Positions 17,748-27,208 of a DNA stretch of 64,000 nucleotides are shown piece by piece. This stretch comes from Candidatus Xiphinematobacter sp. (GTDB lineage Bacteria; Verrucomicrobiota; Verrucomicrobiia; Chthoniobacterales; Xiphinematobacteraceae), in contig CP068473.1 in NCBI GenBank assembly GCA_016766635.1, positions 740,673 through 804,672 on the forward strand, written 5' to 3'. The translations under genes and the position numbers were made by a program. Every line of letters starts with the position of its first letter. Position 1 is the stretch's first letter. Below the pieces are notes generated by a model, which searched no databases, had not been told where the DNA came from, and saw nothing but the letters and a program-made list of their open reading frames with translations.

Positions 17748-19194
17748 ATGCGCATCGCAATTGTCCACTACCATCTACGCATAGGAGGAGTCTCGCGTGT
17801 TATCGAGCTAGCCTGCCGAGCCTTATTGCAGAGGACAGACGTTTCCCTTGCCGTATTAGCAGGAGATGTTTCATCCCTCTCGCCCATTCCAGATCTGGTA
17901 CCAGTTGCCCTGATACCAGGGTTAGACTACAGAGATCCTCCCTCTAACACACACAAAACGGCACTGCTGCAGGAGCTAAAAAGGAGCTCCTGCCGCCTCT
18001 TAAAGGGACCCCCAGATGTCTGGCACCTACATAATCATTCCCTGGGAAAAAACCTCGCGCTTCTTGAAGCCACTGCGCGTCTAGCCAAGGAGGGGCATGC
18101 TATGCTCCTCCAAATCCACGATTTTGCTGAAAACCAACGCCTAGAGGACTATCAACGTCTAATCCACGCATACGGAAGTCCGCTAGAAGTGGGAAACCTA
18201 CTATATCCCTCTACCCCCGTATTGCCTATGCATTGCTCAACTCACGCGATGTGACCCTTTTGAAGAGAATACAGTTCCCAGGGAAACTCTTTCTTTTACC
18301 TAATCCCGCTCTCCCCCAACCAGTTACCCAGCACCAACCTCCCAAAAGACGGGGGGACGTCCGTTACATCACCTATCCATGTCGATCCATCCGAAGGAAA
18401 AACATCGGTGAAGCCCTTCTTTTTGCCTGTGCTCTGCCAAAAGACAGAAAACTCGCCCTTGCCATGCCTCCTAAAATCTCAAATGAATGTCTTTCTTCTC
18501 AAATGAATGTCTTTCTTACATGCGTTGGGAGTCTATTGCCAATCGCTGGCTTATTCCAGTCGAATTTATGCACTCTTGCCCTAATACTTCCATTGGGGAC
18601 TTTATTTCCTCTTCTGAAGCCCTACTTACAACTAGTCTTGAGGAAGGGTTCGGCATGGTTTTTTTGGAATGCTGGCTCTTTAACAAGCCCCTCCTAGGTA
18701 GAGACATTCCATTAATCACCGCAGATCTCCGCTCTGCTGGCATTGTCTTAGATTCTCTGTACGACTTCCTCGGAATCCCCGTTTCTCTCATCGGAAAGAG
18801 GCAAGTATACCGGTCTCTCTTCCACCATCTACGGCAAAATGCTGCCGCAATCGGCATACCAGTAAAAACTCAGTTATGCGAAAGAATGTTGCAACGAGCC
18901 CTTCGCGGCAACCAGATAGACTTTGGTAGGCTTGAACCTCTCCTTCAAGAGCGTGTCCTCCATCTGGCTGCACAGTCCCCCTCAGTTGCTCGGGATTTTT
19001 TTCCTCGACCTCTTACCTTAACCTCGATGGAAACTATTCGGCTTAACTGCGGTGTCGTGGCAAGGGAATACTCTCTCGAAAGGTATTTATCCCGTCTTCT
19101 AGAGATTTACTCTACTATTGTTTCTGCTCCATCTGGGGCTGCCAGTTTGGCAGGGAATAGCTTGGATATTTTTAAGGAGTTTCTGCTCATCTAA
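17748..19194 (+). pseudogene. GT4-type glycosyltransferase, broken by two frameshifts
   Basis: One gene in three frames. Segment 1 (17748 to about 18205) begins MRIAIVHYHLRIGGVSRVIE, a typical GT4 start, and includes DVWHLHNHSLGKNLAL. Segment 2 (about 18206-18486) continues as YPRIAYALLNSRDVTLLKR and LPNPALPQP. Segment 3 (to 19194) has the GT4 donor-site pattern ALLTTSLEEGFGMVFLECW. The first shift looks like loss of one base near 18205. The second is fully explained by a 20-bp tandem duplication at 18477-18516: removing one copy restores the frame. Otherwise the coding sequence looks well preserved, so the breaks are probably recent, or one could be a sequencing or assembly error. The gene follows the GpgS-like gene. 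Confidence 0.85.
18477..18516. repeat. 20-bp perfect tandem duplication inside the glycosyltransferase pseudogene
   Basis: TCTCAAATGAATGTCTTTCT at 18477-18496 is repeated exactly at 18497-18516. Twenty is not a multiple of three, so the second copy shifts the frame. Confidence 0.95.
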
Positions 19195-19375
19195 GCCGAA
19201 AAAAGGATGGCGGCCGTTCCGTTGCTTTTTACCAAAACAACGCGACTTGCCTCTTGACCACACTCGTGCTCACAATCATAGTTCTTGGTGCGTGTGCCTG
19301 TCGGTGAGTACAGCGTGAAAAAAGTGAAGGGGAAGATACCCGCTGTCCTCCCGGCTTGTTTTGTGCATACCGGTT

Positions 19376-20671
19376 ATGAACGCTGAATTGATTGCAACTC
19401 TGGATTACTTGGAAAGGGAAAAGGGAATCCGTCGGGATGTACTGGTGGAAGCTATCTCATCTGCTCTCCTTGCCGCGTCGAAGCGCAGTTTCACCGCTGG
19501 CACCAGGGAGTTGCGTATCGAAATTAATCCAAGGAGTGGTAATATCCGTGCAATGGCTAGGTTAATCGCTGCGGATCCCGTGCGTAACTCTCACGATGAG
19601 ATTGCCATTTCCAGGGCACGCCTTCTGAAGTCGGATGTGCAGCTGGGAGAAGAATTGGATGTCGAGGTCACTCCTAGGGATTTTGGGCGTATCGCAGCTC
19701 AAACTGCTCGCCAAGCTATCACGCAGCGTTTGCGACAGCTTGAGAAGGAAATGATTTATCAAGAGTTTAAGGACCGAGCGGGAGAGATCGTTAGTGGAAC
19801 CGTTCGCCGTTTTGAGCGCTCTGATGTTATTGTTGACCTCGGCAGATTCGAGGCCATCATGCCAGGGTGGGAGCGTGTCTCCACTGAGGAATATAGCGTT
19901 GGTGACCGAATCCGTGCTTATGTTATTGCAGTTGAGAATAGCTCACGCGGTCCTGAGATAATTCTCTCGCGCAGCCATCCGAATTTTGTTCGTAGATTGT
20001 TTGAGATTGAGGTGAGCGAGATCGCAGATCGCACTGTGGAGCTGAGAGGCATTGCTCGTGAAGCTGGCTACCGCACCAAGGTTGCTGTGTACAGCTCCGA
20101 TGAAAAGGTCGATCCTGTGGGGGCCTGCGTGGGTATGCGTGGGGGGCGTGTCAAGAACATCGTGCGTGAGCTAAATAATGAGAAAGTGGATATTATCCGA
20201 TGGCATCCTGACCCAAGGGAATTTGTAAAAGAGGCTCTCCGTCCCACGGTGATTAAGAGTATAGCGATGGATGAAGCCAAGAAAGAATTACGAATTACGG
20301 TTGCCAAAGAGGGCCTTTCTCTAGCGATCGGTAGGAAGGGTCAAAACGCTCGCTTGACTGCTAGGTTAACAGGATGGGATATTGATATCCAGGAGGATAA
20401 GTCTAGAGAGGAAGCACTTGAATCCCAAAAAGCGCAGGCCGCTCGTTCCCTGGCAGAGTCTCTCTGTCTCAGCGAGGAAGCCGCCTCTCTTCTTGCTAGC
20501 GCCGGAATGAATTCGGTAGAAGTGGTTGCCATGTCTGATGCCGAGGATATAGCAGGCATCCTGGATGGGGATGCGGGGCGTGCTGCACAGATTCTGGCGG
20601 CTGCAAAAAGTCTGCAGAAGGGCACCTTGCAGCAGCAGGGTGCTTCCACCCTTGCAGGTTTGAGGCCTTAG
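19376..20671 (+). CDS. nusA: Transcription termination/antitermination protein NusA
   Basis: RNA-polymerase- and RNA-binding elongation factor. The N-terminal domain begins MNAELIATLDYLEREKGI and covers about residues 1-125. An S1 domain lies near 135-200 (EIVSGTVRRFERSDVIVDLGR, quoted in part as VSGTVRRFERSDVIVDLG). KH1 and KH2 lie near 230-345, with VDPVGACVGMRGGRVKNI and LSLAIGRKGQNARLTARLTG (20 residues). A short helical C-terminal domain follows, without the acidic repeats of E. coli NusA. I chose the ATG at 19376 over the upstream in-frame TTG/GTG (frame open from 19361) because it matches the family start. The usual upstream partner rimP is absent; the spacer instead holds the pseudogene end and a short lipoprotein-like remnant. 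infB follows after about 280 bases. Confidence 0.95.
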   Translation: MNAELIATLDYLEREKGIRRDVLVEAISSALLAASKRSFTAGTRELRIEINPRSGNIRAMARLIAADPVRNSHDEIAISRARLLKSDVQLGEELDVEVTPRDFGRIAAQTARQAITQRLRQLEKEMIYQEFKDRAGEIVSGTVRRFERSDVIVDLGRFEAIMPGWERVSTEEYSVGDRIRAYVIAVENSSRGPEIILSRSHPNFVRRLFEIEVSEIADRTVELRGIAREAGYRTKVAVYSSDEKVDPVGACVGMRGGRVKNIVRELNNEKVDIIRWHPDPREFVKEALRPTVIKSIAMDEAKKELRITVAKEGLSLAIGRKGQNARLTARLTGWDIDIQEDKSREEALESQKAQAARSLAESLCLSEEAASLLASAGMNSVEVVAMSDAEDIAGILDGDAGRAAQILAAAKSLQKGTLQQQGASTLAGLRP

Positions 20672-20952
20672 AAAAAACCACGCGGGAGATTTCTGTCCCG
20701 CATACACAGAGAAAAAGAGAGATAGAGATACTATGGGAAGAGCCGCTGGCAAACTCCCGGTTGGGCGTTTTTTGGAGAGGGGCCTGTTGTGTCTTTCTGC
20801 TGGTGTGTAACCGGGTAGGGTGTTGGCAGATTGAGTCTGCGTGATATGCGGTAGAGTGGTAGATTAGACATCCTAGTTTAGATGTCCTAGTCCTAGTAAT
20901 TGATGAGTAGAATATAAGAGAGTGATCCAGCCTTGCGATATAAAGAAGGCAT

Positions 20953-23094
20953 ATGAGCTCCATGGCCACACGACTTAACAGTAGAAAGGAAAAAGGTGGT
21001 AGTGCTCCCTCTGATAGAGGAGAACACGAGGCCTCCCTCCCTAAGGCAGAGGATGTCGCGTCCGTTCGGCAGAAAACGGATGGTCCACCTGCTCTGTCTG
21101 CCAAGACCCCTGCGCCCATTTCCCTGATTGCACCCAAAAAGAAAGCTGCTAGGGAGGGGAAGGCTTCCAAGCTCAGACCTCTGGCTCCGATCACTGCTAG
21201 AACTTCTGCCTCTCCTTTTTCCAAAGGATCGGAAAAACCGAAGGTTTCCGTGCACCGTACCGGCGTGGAAGAAGACACCCAGGCTGGGGTGGATTTCCCG
21301 GCCACCAAAGTCCTTCACATCAAGCCACCAGTTGTTGTCAGAGAACTTGCTGAAAGACTTGGCATCAAGCCGTTTCAGATCATTTATGACCTGATGAAAC
21401 TAAATATCTTCGCTGCTATCAATCAAACTGTTGAACTAGATACAGCATCTAAGCTTTGCGAAAAGTACGGCTTTCGCCTCGAGCGGGAGAAACGCAAGGC
21501 CGGAGAGGGGCACCGTAAGGTAGCCCCCCACTCTACTCTTGTATCCCCAGTTTCCTTCACTGGCAGAGCCTCCGAAGAGCTTGACCCTCGGGCTCCTATA
21601 GTTGCCTTTATGGGGCACGTAGATCACGGAAAAACCTCCTTGCTAGACGCCATTCGTAAGACAAAGGTCGCTGCCGGAGAAGTTGGTGGGATTACTCAAC
21701 ACATTGGTGCGTATAGTATCAAACGGGACGGCCATCGCATCACTTTTCTCGATACTCCAGGCCATGCTGCCTTTACGGCCATGCGTATGCGCGGAGCCAG
21801 CATCACGGATATCGTTGTCCTTGTCGTGGCTGCCGATGATGGCTTGATGCCGCAAACTATCGAGGCTATTAGCCATGCTAAGGCAGCTGGGGTTGCTGTC
21901 ATCGTGGCCATAAGCAAAGTGGACCTACCCACTGCCAATATTGATCGAGTTAAACAACAATTGCAGGGACAAGGTTTTACCCCAGAAGATTGGGGTGGAA
22001 GTACCATTTGTGTCTCAGTAAGCGCCACTCAGGGTACTGGCATCAATGAGCTCCTAGACATGATGTGCTTACAAGCAGAAATCCTTGAGCTCAAAGCTAG
22101 TGTGCATACCCCAGCACGTTGTACTGTCATTGAAGCTCAACTTGAACCAGGCCGGGGACCCACTGCTACACTCATTGTACGCACTGGAAAAATTAAAATT
22201 GGCCAGCCCTTTATTTGCGGAAACCACTGGGGTAAGCTTAGGCAGCTTATTAATGACGACGCTAAACCCATCCGAGAAGCTGGCCCCTCCACCCCTGTTA
22301 AAATTTTTGGCCTTAGCGGACTTCCTAGCGCAGGAGATGAGTTAATCGTCGTAGATTCAGAACGTTCTGCGAAGGCCTTTAGCAAAGAGAAGCTAGAAAG
22401 CCTCCGTGCTAGTAAGCTAGCTGTTGTTCCACAACGTGCTACGCTAGAGAGCCTGTTTCGAAATCCCACTGGTGACCAGAAAAAATCCCTCCAGCTCATT
22501 TTGAAGGCAGATGTACAGGGTACCATGGAAGCCATTATTGTTTCTCTAAGGGAGATACCTAGCCACAGGATCACCATAGAACTAATCCACGCGGCTGTAG
22601 GTCCGATTTCCGAATCGGATGTGCTTCTGGCCGGTGCCTCCAATGCAATTGTCATAGGTTTTGGCACCAAGGTGGAGAACGGTGCCTCCAGCATCGCCAA
22701 GCGTGAGGGTATACAAATCAAGCTTTTTAGCATCATCTATGAGCTTGTCGACCAGATCAGGGAGGCAATGGTTGGAATGCTTGAGCCACAGCTGCGAGAA
22801 ACTGTTATCGGTCACGCTGAGGTGAGGCAGGTCTTTGAGCTCTCCAGAGGTAAGGTGGCCGGCTGTGTAATTACGGATGGTCGTATTATTCGTAGCGCGC
22901 GGGCTCGGATCTTGCGGAAAAGCCAACCTATCTATGATGGTAGTATAGCTACACTACGCCGTTTTCAGGACGATGTTAAGGAGGTTAGGGCAGGACTTGA
23001 GTGCGGCATTAAGCTGGGTGATTTCTCTGAATATTTGTCAAGAGATATTGTTGAGTGCTACATTCTGGAGAAAACGCAGCAGTCCCTGGAATAG
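20953..23094 (+). CDS. infB: Translation initiation factor IF-2
   Basis: GTPase that places initiator tRNA on the ribosome. The 713-residue protein has a lysine/alanine-rich, probably disordered N-terminal region to about residue 115. The IF2N-like segment [20 protein letters not shown] (20 residues) is followed by the G domain: G1 GHVDHGKTS near 219, G3 [17 protein letters not shown]4 SKVDLP. Domains II-IV end with [19 protein letters not shown] and a [21 protein letters not shown]-type C-terminus. AGAAGG five bases before ATG 20953 supports the start. It is shorter than E. coli IF2-1 mainly in the N-terminal region. It lies between nusA and rbfA. Confidence 0.97.
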   Translation: MSSMATRLNSRKEKGGSAPSDRGEHEASLPKAEDVASVRQKTDGPPALSAKTPAPISLIAPKKKAAREGKASKLRPLAPITARTSASPFSKGSEKPKVSVHRTGVEEDTQAGVDFPATKVLHIKPPVVVRELAERLGIKPFQIIYDLMKLNIFAAINQTVELDTASKLCEKYGFRLEREKRKAGEGHRKVAPHSTLVSPVSFTGRASEELDPRAPIVAFMGHVDHGKTSLLDAIRKTKVAAGEVGGITQHIGAYSIKRDGHRITFLDTPGHAAFTAMRMRGASITDIVVLVVAADDGLMPQTIEAISHAKAAGVAVIVAISKVDLPTANIDRVKQQLQGQGFTPEDWGGSTICVSVSATQGTGINELLDMMCLQAEILELKASVHTPARCTVIEAQLEPGRGPTATLIVRTGKIKIGQPFICGNHWGKLRQLINDDAKPIREAGPSTPVKIFGLSGLPSAGDELIVVDSERSAKAFSKEKLESLRASKLAVVPQRATLESLFRNPTGDQKKSLQLILKADVQGTMEAIIVSLREIPSHRITIELIHAAVGPISESDVLLAGASNAIVIGFGTKVENGASSIAKREGIQIKLFSIIYELVDQIREAMVGMLEPQLRETVIGHAEVRQVFELSRGKVAGCVITDGRIIRSARARILRKSQPIYDGSIATLRRFQDDVKEVRAGLECGIKLGDFSEYLSRDIVECYILEKTQQSLE

Positions 23095-23197
23095 ACGAGG
23101 CCTATCTGGAGGTCCCCCACTTGCTCTAGACAGGGTTGGTCAGGCTGCTGTGGAGGCGATAAGAATGCCTCCTTCCAGAAAATGACACCCACCTGGC

Positions 23198-23551
23198 ATG
23201 AAACATCGGATTGAGCGGGTTTGTAAATTGCTAAGACGGGAGCTAGGAATCTTGATTCTCAAAGATCTTCGATTTCATGCGCCGCTTGTTTCCATCAGTT
23301 CCGTAGAAGCCACTCCAGATTTCAGGCATGCCTATGTTTACGTTACTACCTTGGGTAACAAGCAACAAAGGGAAGAGGCTCTGAGGGTTCTAGCATCCCA
23401 TCGTCCTCATCTACAGCGCGCCATTTCGAAGCGAATAGCTCTCAAGAACACTCCCTATCTCCACTTCCGATCGGATCAATCTATTGAACGGGGCATTCGC
23501 ATCACTAAACTGATGGATGAATTGGGATTTTCCAGTCTCCATTCCGACTGA
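23198..23551 (+). CDS. rbfA: Ribosome-binding factor A
   Basis: Small KH-fold protein needed for 30S maturation and 16S 5'-end processing. 117 residues, usual length. The N-terminal RIERVCKLLRRELGILILKD and the PLVSISSVEATPDFRHAYVY segment (20 residues) are typical, as is the late helix before TPYLHFRSDQSIERGIRI. The ATG at 23198 is used. It lies about 100 bases after infB and directly before the DHH phosphoesterase. Confidence 0.93.
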   Translation: MKHRIERVCKLLRRELGILILKDLRFHAPLVSISSVEATPDFRHAYVYVTTLGNKQQREEALRVLASHRPHLQRAISKRIALKNTPYLHFRSDQSIERGIRITKLMDELGFSSLHSD

Positions 23552-23555
23552 TGCC

Positions 23556-24566
23556 ATGAGCCCGATGGCATCCAATTCTCAGCCGCCGGCCAATGCTCGC
23601 TTTAAACAGATTCTATCTGCTCTCCATTGGGCTAGAAACATCCTGGTAACAAGTCACCTCAGACCAGATGGAGATGCTTTAGGCTCTACCATTGCATTCG
23701 CTCTCTGGCTTCGAAGTCTCGGAAAGAAAGTGACCATCTGGAATGAAGATGGAGTACCAAGTCGGTTTCACTACCTTCCCTATCACTCCTATGTTTCGGT
23801 ACCTCCCACGGACAAGCATTCCTTTGACGGAGTAGTCGTCCTTGACAGTCCCACTCGCGGTAGATTGGGAAAGGCCCTTACAGCTATCAAGTCCCCTGGT
23901 ATCTTGATCAATATTGACCACCATGTCAGCAATCAGCGCTACGGTGATCTCAACTATGTGGATCCTTCCGTTCCAGCTACTGGGCAGATTCTTTTTGACC
24001 TCTTCCGTTATGCGGAAGTGGATTTTACTCCAGAAATTTCTACCAACCTTTATGCGGCTATCTCCACAGACACCGGTTCCTTTCAATATGCAGGCACCAC
24101 TCAGCATACTTTTGAGTCTGCTGCATATCTCGTGCGTTCTGGGGTCCAAGTTACTAAGCTCTCTCTAGCAATGTATCACAGCCAACCCAGACGCTGCTTT
24201 CGTCTCCTCCAACACGCCCTAAATAACACCCAATTTTCCTGTAATGGCACTGTTGCCCACTTCTCTCTTTCTCTTTCAGATCTTAAGCATCTTCGGATCT
24301 TCCCAGAAGACAACGAGGGCATTATCGATCACTTACGCTCTGTAGAAGACGTTCTAGTGGCCCTCTTCTTTGAAGAACTCCCTGATGTTAGGGTACGCAT
24401 TAGTGCCAGGTCAAAAGACACACGCATTGATGTGTGTAAAATTTGCATGCAGTTCGGTGGCGGGGGTCACCCATTTGCTTCTGGGGCATGCATTCGTGGT
24501 TCTCTACCCTCTATTCGAGAAAAATTTCTTACTGCTATCTACCATGAAATCCAAGGTCTCACTTGA
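23556..24566 (+). CDS. nrnA: DHH-family phosphoesterase, NrnA-like oligoribonuclease/pAp phosphatase
   Basis: DHH/DHHA1 protein that degrades nanoRNA and 3'-phosphoadenosine 5'-phosphate in related bacteria. Metal-binding motifs: SHLRPDGDALGS near residue 32, VVLDSPTRGRLG, the DHH motif in NIDHHVSN, and AISTDTGSFQYAGTT. The C-terminal DHHA1 domain ends with the substrate-binding FGGGGHPFASGA. ATG 23556 follows the rbfA stop by four bases and gives 336 residues; another ATG sits three codons later. Its end overlaps truB by 23 bases. The rbfA-nrnA-truB-ribF order is common in several phyla. Confidence 0.9.
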   Translation: MSPMASNSQPPANARFKQILSALHWARNILVTSHLRPDGDALGSTIAFALWLRSLGKKVTIWNEDGVPSRFHYLPYHSYVSVPPTDKHSFDGVVVLDSPTRGRLGKALTAIKSPGILINIDHHVSNQRYGDLNYVDPSVPATGQILFDLFRYAEVDFTPEISTNLYAAISTDTGSFQYAGTTQHTFESAAYLVRSGVQVTKLSLAMYHSQPRRCFRLLQHALNNTQFSCNGTVAHFSLSLSDLKHLRIFPEDNEGIIDHLRSVEDVLVALFFEELPDVRVRISARSKDTRIDVCKICMQFGGGGHPFASGACIRGSLPSIREKFLTAIYHEIQGLT

Positions 24567-25266
24567 TGGTATACTACCCGTGGATAAGGCCTCCGGCATG
24601 ACTTCACATGATGTCGTAGCTATTGTCCGTCGCGCTTTTTCTACGAAAAAGGTTGGCCATTGCGGCACGCTTGATCCTTTGGCTACTGGTCTGCTCCTTG
24701 CGACAATAGGCAAGGGGACCAAAATTCAGGACCTCCTCATGAGTGAGGATAAGGAATATATTGGGACCCTGCGGTTAGGAAGCATCACCGACAGCCAGGA
24801 CGCGGAAGGGACGGTACTTGAAAGGTGCTCTGTACCGCATTTTTCTGCTCTACAGATTGAAAAAGCATTCCGCCGACTCACTGGAGGTTTCTATCAAATA
24901 CCGCCCATGGTTTCTGCAATTAAAAGAAATGGAGTTCGTCTCTACAGACTCGCTCGTGAGGGAAAAAGTGTCGAAAGGACACCCCGTTTTGTCCATGTAC
25001 ACGCCTTCAAAATTCTGGCAGTTCGGTTACCAGAGATAGATTTTTGTGTGGAATGCAGTAAGGGATTTTATGTGCGCACTTATGCTCACGATATTGGTGC
25101 ACTCCTTGGATGTGGGGCGTACCTCCAGGCTTTGCGCCGAACCCGATCTGGGAAATTTTCACTTCATGGAGCCGCGACCGTAGAAGAAGTTAGAAACTCC
25201 TCCTTAGATCTCTTAAAGAGGCGCGTTCTTAGCCTTCCGGTTGTATCCAGGCTTCGGCGCGCATGA
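24544..25266 (+). CDS. truB: tRNA pseudouridine-55 synthase
   Basis: Makes the T-loop pseudouridine of tRNA. The body begins GILPVDKASGMTSHDVVAIV, and the catalytic aspartate lies in KVGHCGTLDPLATGLL near residue 40. Also visible are KEYIGTLRLGSITDSQDAEG, YQIPPMVSAIKRNGVRLYRLAREG (in part), and GFYVRTYAHDIG. At 240 residues it has the catalytic domain with a short C-terminus and no full PUA domain. ATG 24544 lies inside the end of nrnA and gives the family start; the frame is open further upstream but that part is nrnA shadow. The stop overlaps the ribF start as ATGA. Confidence 0.95.
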   Translation: MKSKVSLDGILPVDKASGMTSHDVVAIVRRAFSTKKVGHCGTLDPLATGLLLATIGKGTKIQDLLMSEDKEYIGTLRLGSITDSQDAEGTVLERCSVPHFSALQIEKAFRRLTGGFYQIPPMVSAIKRNGVRLYRLAREGKSVERTPRFVHVHAFKILAVRLPEIDFCVECSKGFYVRTYAHDIGALLGCGAYLQALRRTRSGKFSLHGAATVEEVRNSSLDLLKRRVLSLPVVSRLRRA

Positions 25267-26183
25267 TCCTCCACTCTATCTCAGAACTAAGGGCTATTGC
25301 AGCTCCTCTTGTAGTCGCCGCTGGAGTGTTCGATGGAGTTCATCTCGGCCACCAAACACTTATCCGCCGTGCTCTAGAAAATGCCCGATATGGAGACGCT
25401 CTCTGCCTTATTTTAACTTTTGATCCCCATCCAGCCCAACTCCTTCACCCTACCTCTGCTCTGCGTCTCCTAACTTCCACAGCTCATAAAATCCGCCTGA
25501 TACAGCAACTTGGTGCAGAGCACATACTCGTCCTATCCTTCAACGCGGCATTTGCTGCACTTTCCGCTACAGAGTTCATTCATCTCCTTAGTCTGCACGT
25601 TCCTTCTCTCCAAGAAATTTGCGTTGGATACAACTGGTTGTTCGGAAGGAGACGTGAAGGGAACGTCCTTCTCCTCCGCCAGCTCAGCACAAAGTTCGGA
25701 TTTCGAGTTACAGAAATTGGTGCCGTGAAAATAGATGGCAAGGCCGTTAGCAGTACCCGCATTCGGGACTGTATCCAATCCGGAGATCTCCATTCTACTG
25801 CCAAATTTCTTGGTCGTAAGTACACCGTTTTAGGAACGGTTGTGAAAGGGGAAGGGAGGGGACACTCCATAGGATTTCCCACCGCAAACCTGGCTACAAA
25901 CGAGCTCTTCCCTCCAGACGGAGTGTATGTAGTCTATGCACGAGTCGACGGTATCATGTTTCCAGGTGTGACTAACATTGGTACCCACCCAACATTCTGT
26001 CTTGCCTCTCAGCGGATTTTGGAGGTTTATCTCTTAGACTATTCTGGCAGTTTGTATGGAAAAGACATCGAAGTGTGTTTTGAGGCCTACCTCCGTAAGG
26101 AGTGTAAATTCCCCAGCCCTCAACTGCTACGCACGCAGATTGAACAAGATGTCCGTGCTGCTAGGGCCATCCTTCAAAGGTAA
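25263..26183 (+). CDS. ribF: Bifunctional riboflavin kinase/FAD synthetase
   Basis: Converts riboflavin to FMN and FAD. The N-terminal adenylyltransferase domain has AAGVFDGVHLGHQTLI near residue 20, TFDPHPAQLL and VGYNWLFGRRREGN. The VSSTRIRDCIQSGD motif ends this domain. The C-terminal kinase domain has GTVVKGEGRGHSIGFPTANL (20 residues), PPDGVYVVYA and the TNIGTHPTF motif. 306 residues, typical. The ATG overlaps truB by four bases, so it is translated as part of the nusA-infB-rbfA-nrnA-truB cluster. The E1alpha-dependent dehydrogenases, MnmG and Lpd in this window all need its FAD product or related flavins only in the case of MnmG and Lpd. Confidence 0.95.
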   Translation: MILHSISELRAIAAPLVVAAGVFDGVHLGHQTLIRRALENARYGDALCLILTFDPHPAQLLHPTSALRLLTSTAHKIRLIQQLGAEHILVLSFNAAFAALSATEFIHLLSLHVPSLQEICVGYNWLFGRRREGNVLLLRQLSTKFGFRVTEIGAVKIDGKAVSSTRIRDCIQSGDLHSTAKFLGRKYTVLGTVVKGEGRGHSIGFPTANLATNELFPPDGVYVVYARVDGIMFPGVTNIGTHPTFCLASQRILEVYLLDYSGSLYGKDIEVCFEAYLRKECKFPSPQLLRTQIEQDVRAARAILQR

Positions 26184-26310
26184 CCACCCTCCAACCCCCT
26201 TTCTCCCATGAGGTGGGGCAAACACCCCATCTACTACATCTCCTCCTCATGCTCCAACAATTCCTAACCGGATATAGCCCTGTCGTGGCTTCGACAGCGC
26301 GCGCTCCTTT

Positions 26311-27087
26311 TTGAGTGGAGGAGCCATTTTGTTCCTAGCCACCATCTCACTAGCTCGGGCTCGGGAAAGCGCGCTCATAGTAGCAGACAGCCAAGTCGTC
26401 TATGTCCTACGTGATAGAAACATCGAGCACAGATTCCAGATTGGCAGCCTAGCAACCATTGCCACTGCAATGGTAACACTCGACTGGAGATTGACTTCAT
26501 GAATTCTCTCCTCGGATTATGCTGCGACTCAAACACTATCCACTATATTAGATCACGCGTCCGCGATCCTGACCCTAATCCTTTGGACCTTTCCTCGGCA
26601 AGGAACTTTGTTTTACACATGAACGCACTAGCACATCGTTTAGGGATGCACCGCACTTACTTTCCTAACCCGGATGGTCCACCTACAAATAGGCAACAAG
26701 GCTGTTCAATGGCAGCAGACATTATTCGTTGGGCTTATTATACCTATCAAAAGCCCAGTTCCGCTTCCATGCCAGGCAGGCCTCTCGGCCTATTCAAATC
26801 ATCCGAGGGAATCCGGCACATGCTTTCCATCTCCAAAATACCAACCGATTTCTTGGTTACAAACGTATAACGGGATAGACAATTGTTGTGATAAACACAC
26901 TAGAAAGCACCTCATTCTAACGGCTGACCAACCTCCACATGACTGGACAACGTGGAAGGAGATGGGTCACACCATTAGTCCTCAACGCCTTCTCGTTGTT
27001 TTTGTTGGGATCTACTATAATTGCTTGAACGATGGCTTGGCGTCTTTACGGTATGGATGGAGGCTGTATGATTGTAGGATCACCTGA
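26311..27087 (+). pseudogene. D-alanyl-D-alanine carboxypeptidase (peptidase S11), shattered
   Basis: Fragments of one S11 gene in at least three frames. Segment 1 (26311-26502) starts with a hydrophobic leader FLATISLARA and ends where the SxxK active-site motif should be (only a GSLATIATAM-like remnant). Segment 2 (from 26499) has the clear S11 signature NFVLHMNALAHRLGMHRTYF and FPNPDG. Around 26777-26870 a second frame reads HAFHLQNTNRFLGYKRI, then a third frame continues GIDN, corresponding to the NTN...G-D-K-T-G region. Stops and shifts separate all parts, and the catalytic residues are not all readable. Loss suggests reduced peptidoglycan remodelling or redundancy. The following stretch to 27208 holds no gene. 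Confidence 0.85.
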
Positions 27088-27208
27088 GGGCGTCCCGTCG
27101 GCACGATTTTCTCTTCTAGATTCCCGCCTGCTCGCCTGTGGCGAGAAAGAGAAGAGACTAGTGTCGCCCTCAGGCAAGGGGGATGCAAAGAACGTTACAC
27201 AATACTAG

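Noticed and set aside
20672-20702. Minus-strand terminator after nusA (GCGGGA/TCCCGC hairpin followed by T6)
   Set aside because: The T-run lies on the strand opposite nusA and no minus-strand gene ends here, so it is probably chance.
20496-21308. A 270-residue open frame on the minus strand across the nusA end and infB start
   Set aside because: It is antisense to two well-supported genes, has no motif, and its composition mirrors the infB repeats.
26270-26330. TGGCTTCGACAGCG resembles the 5' end of tmRNA
   Set aside because: The GGGG start, tag reading frame and 3' TTCGA-CCA end are not found in the next 400 bases, which belong to the S11 pseudogene.
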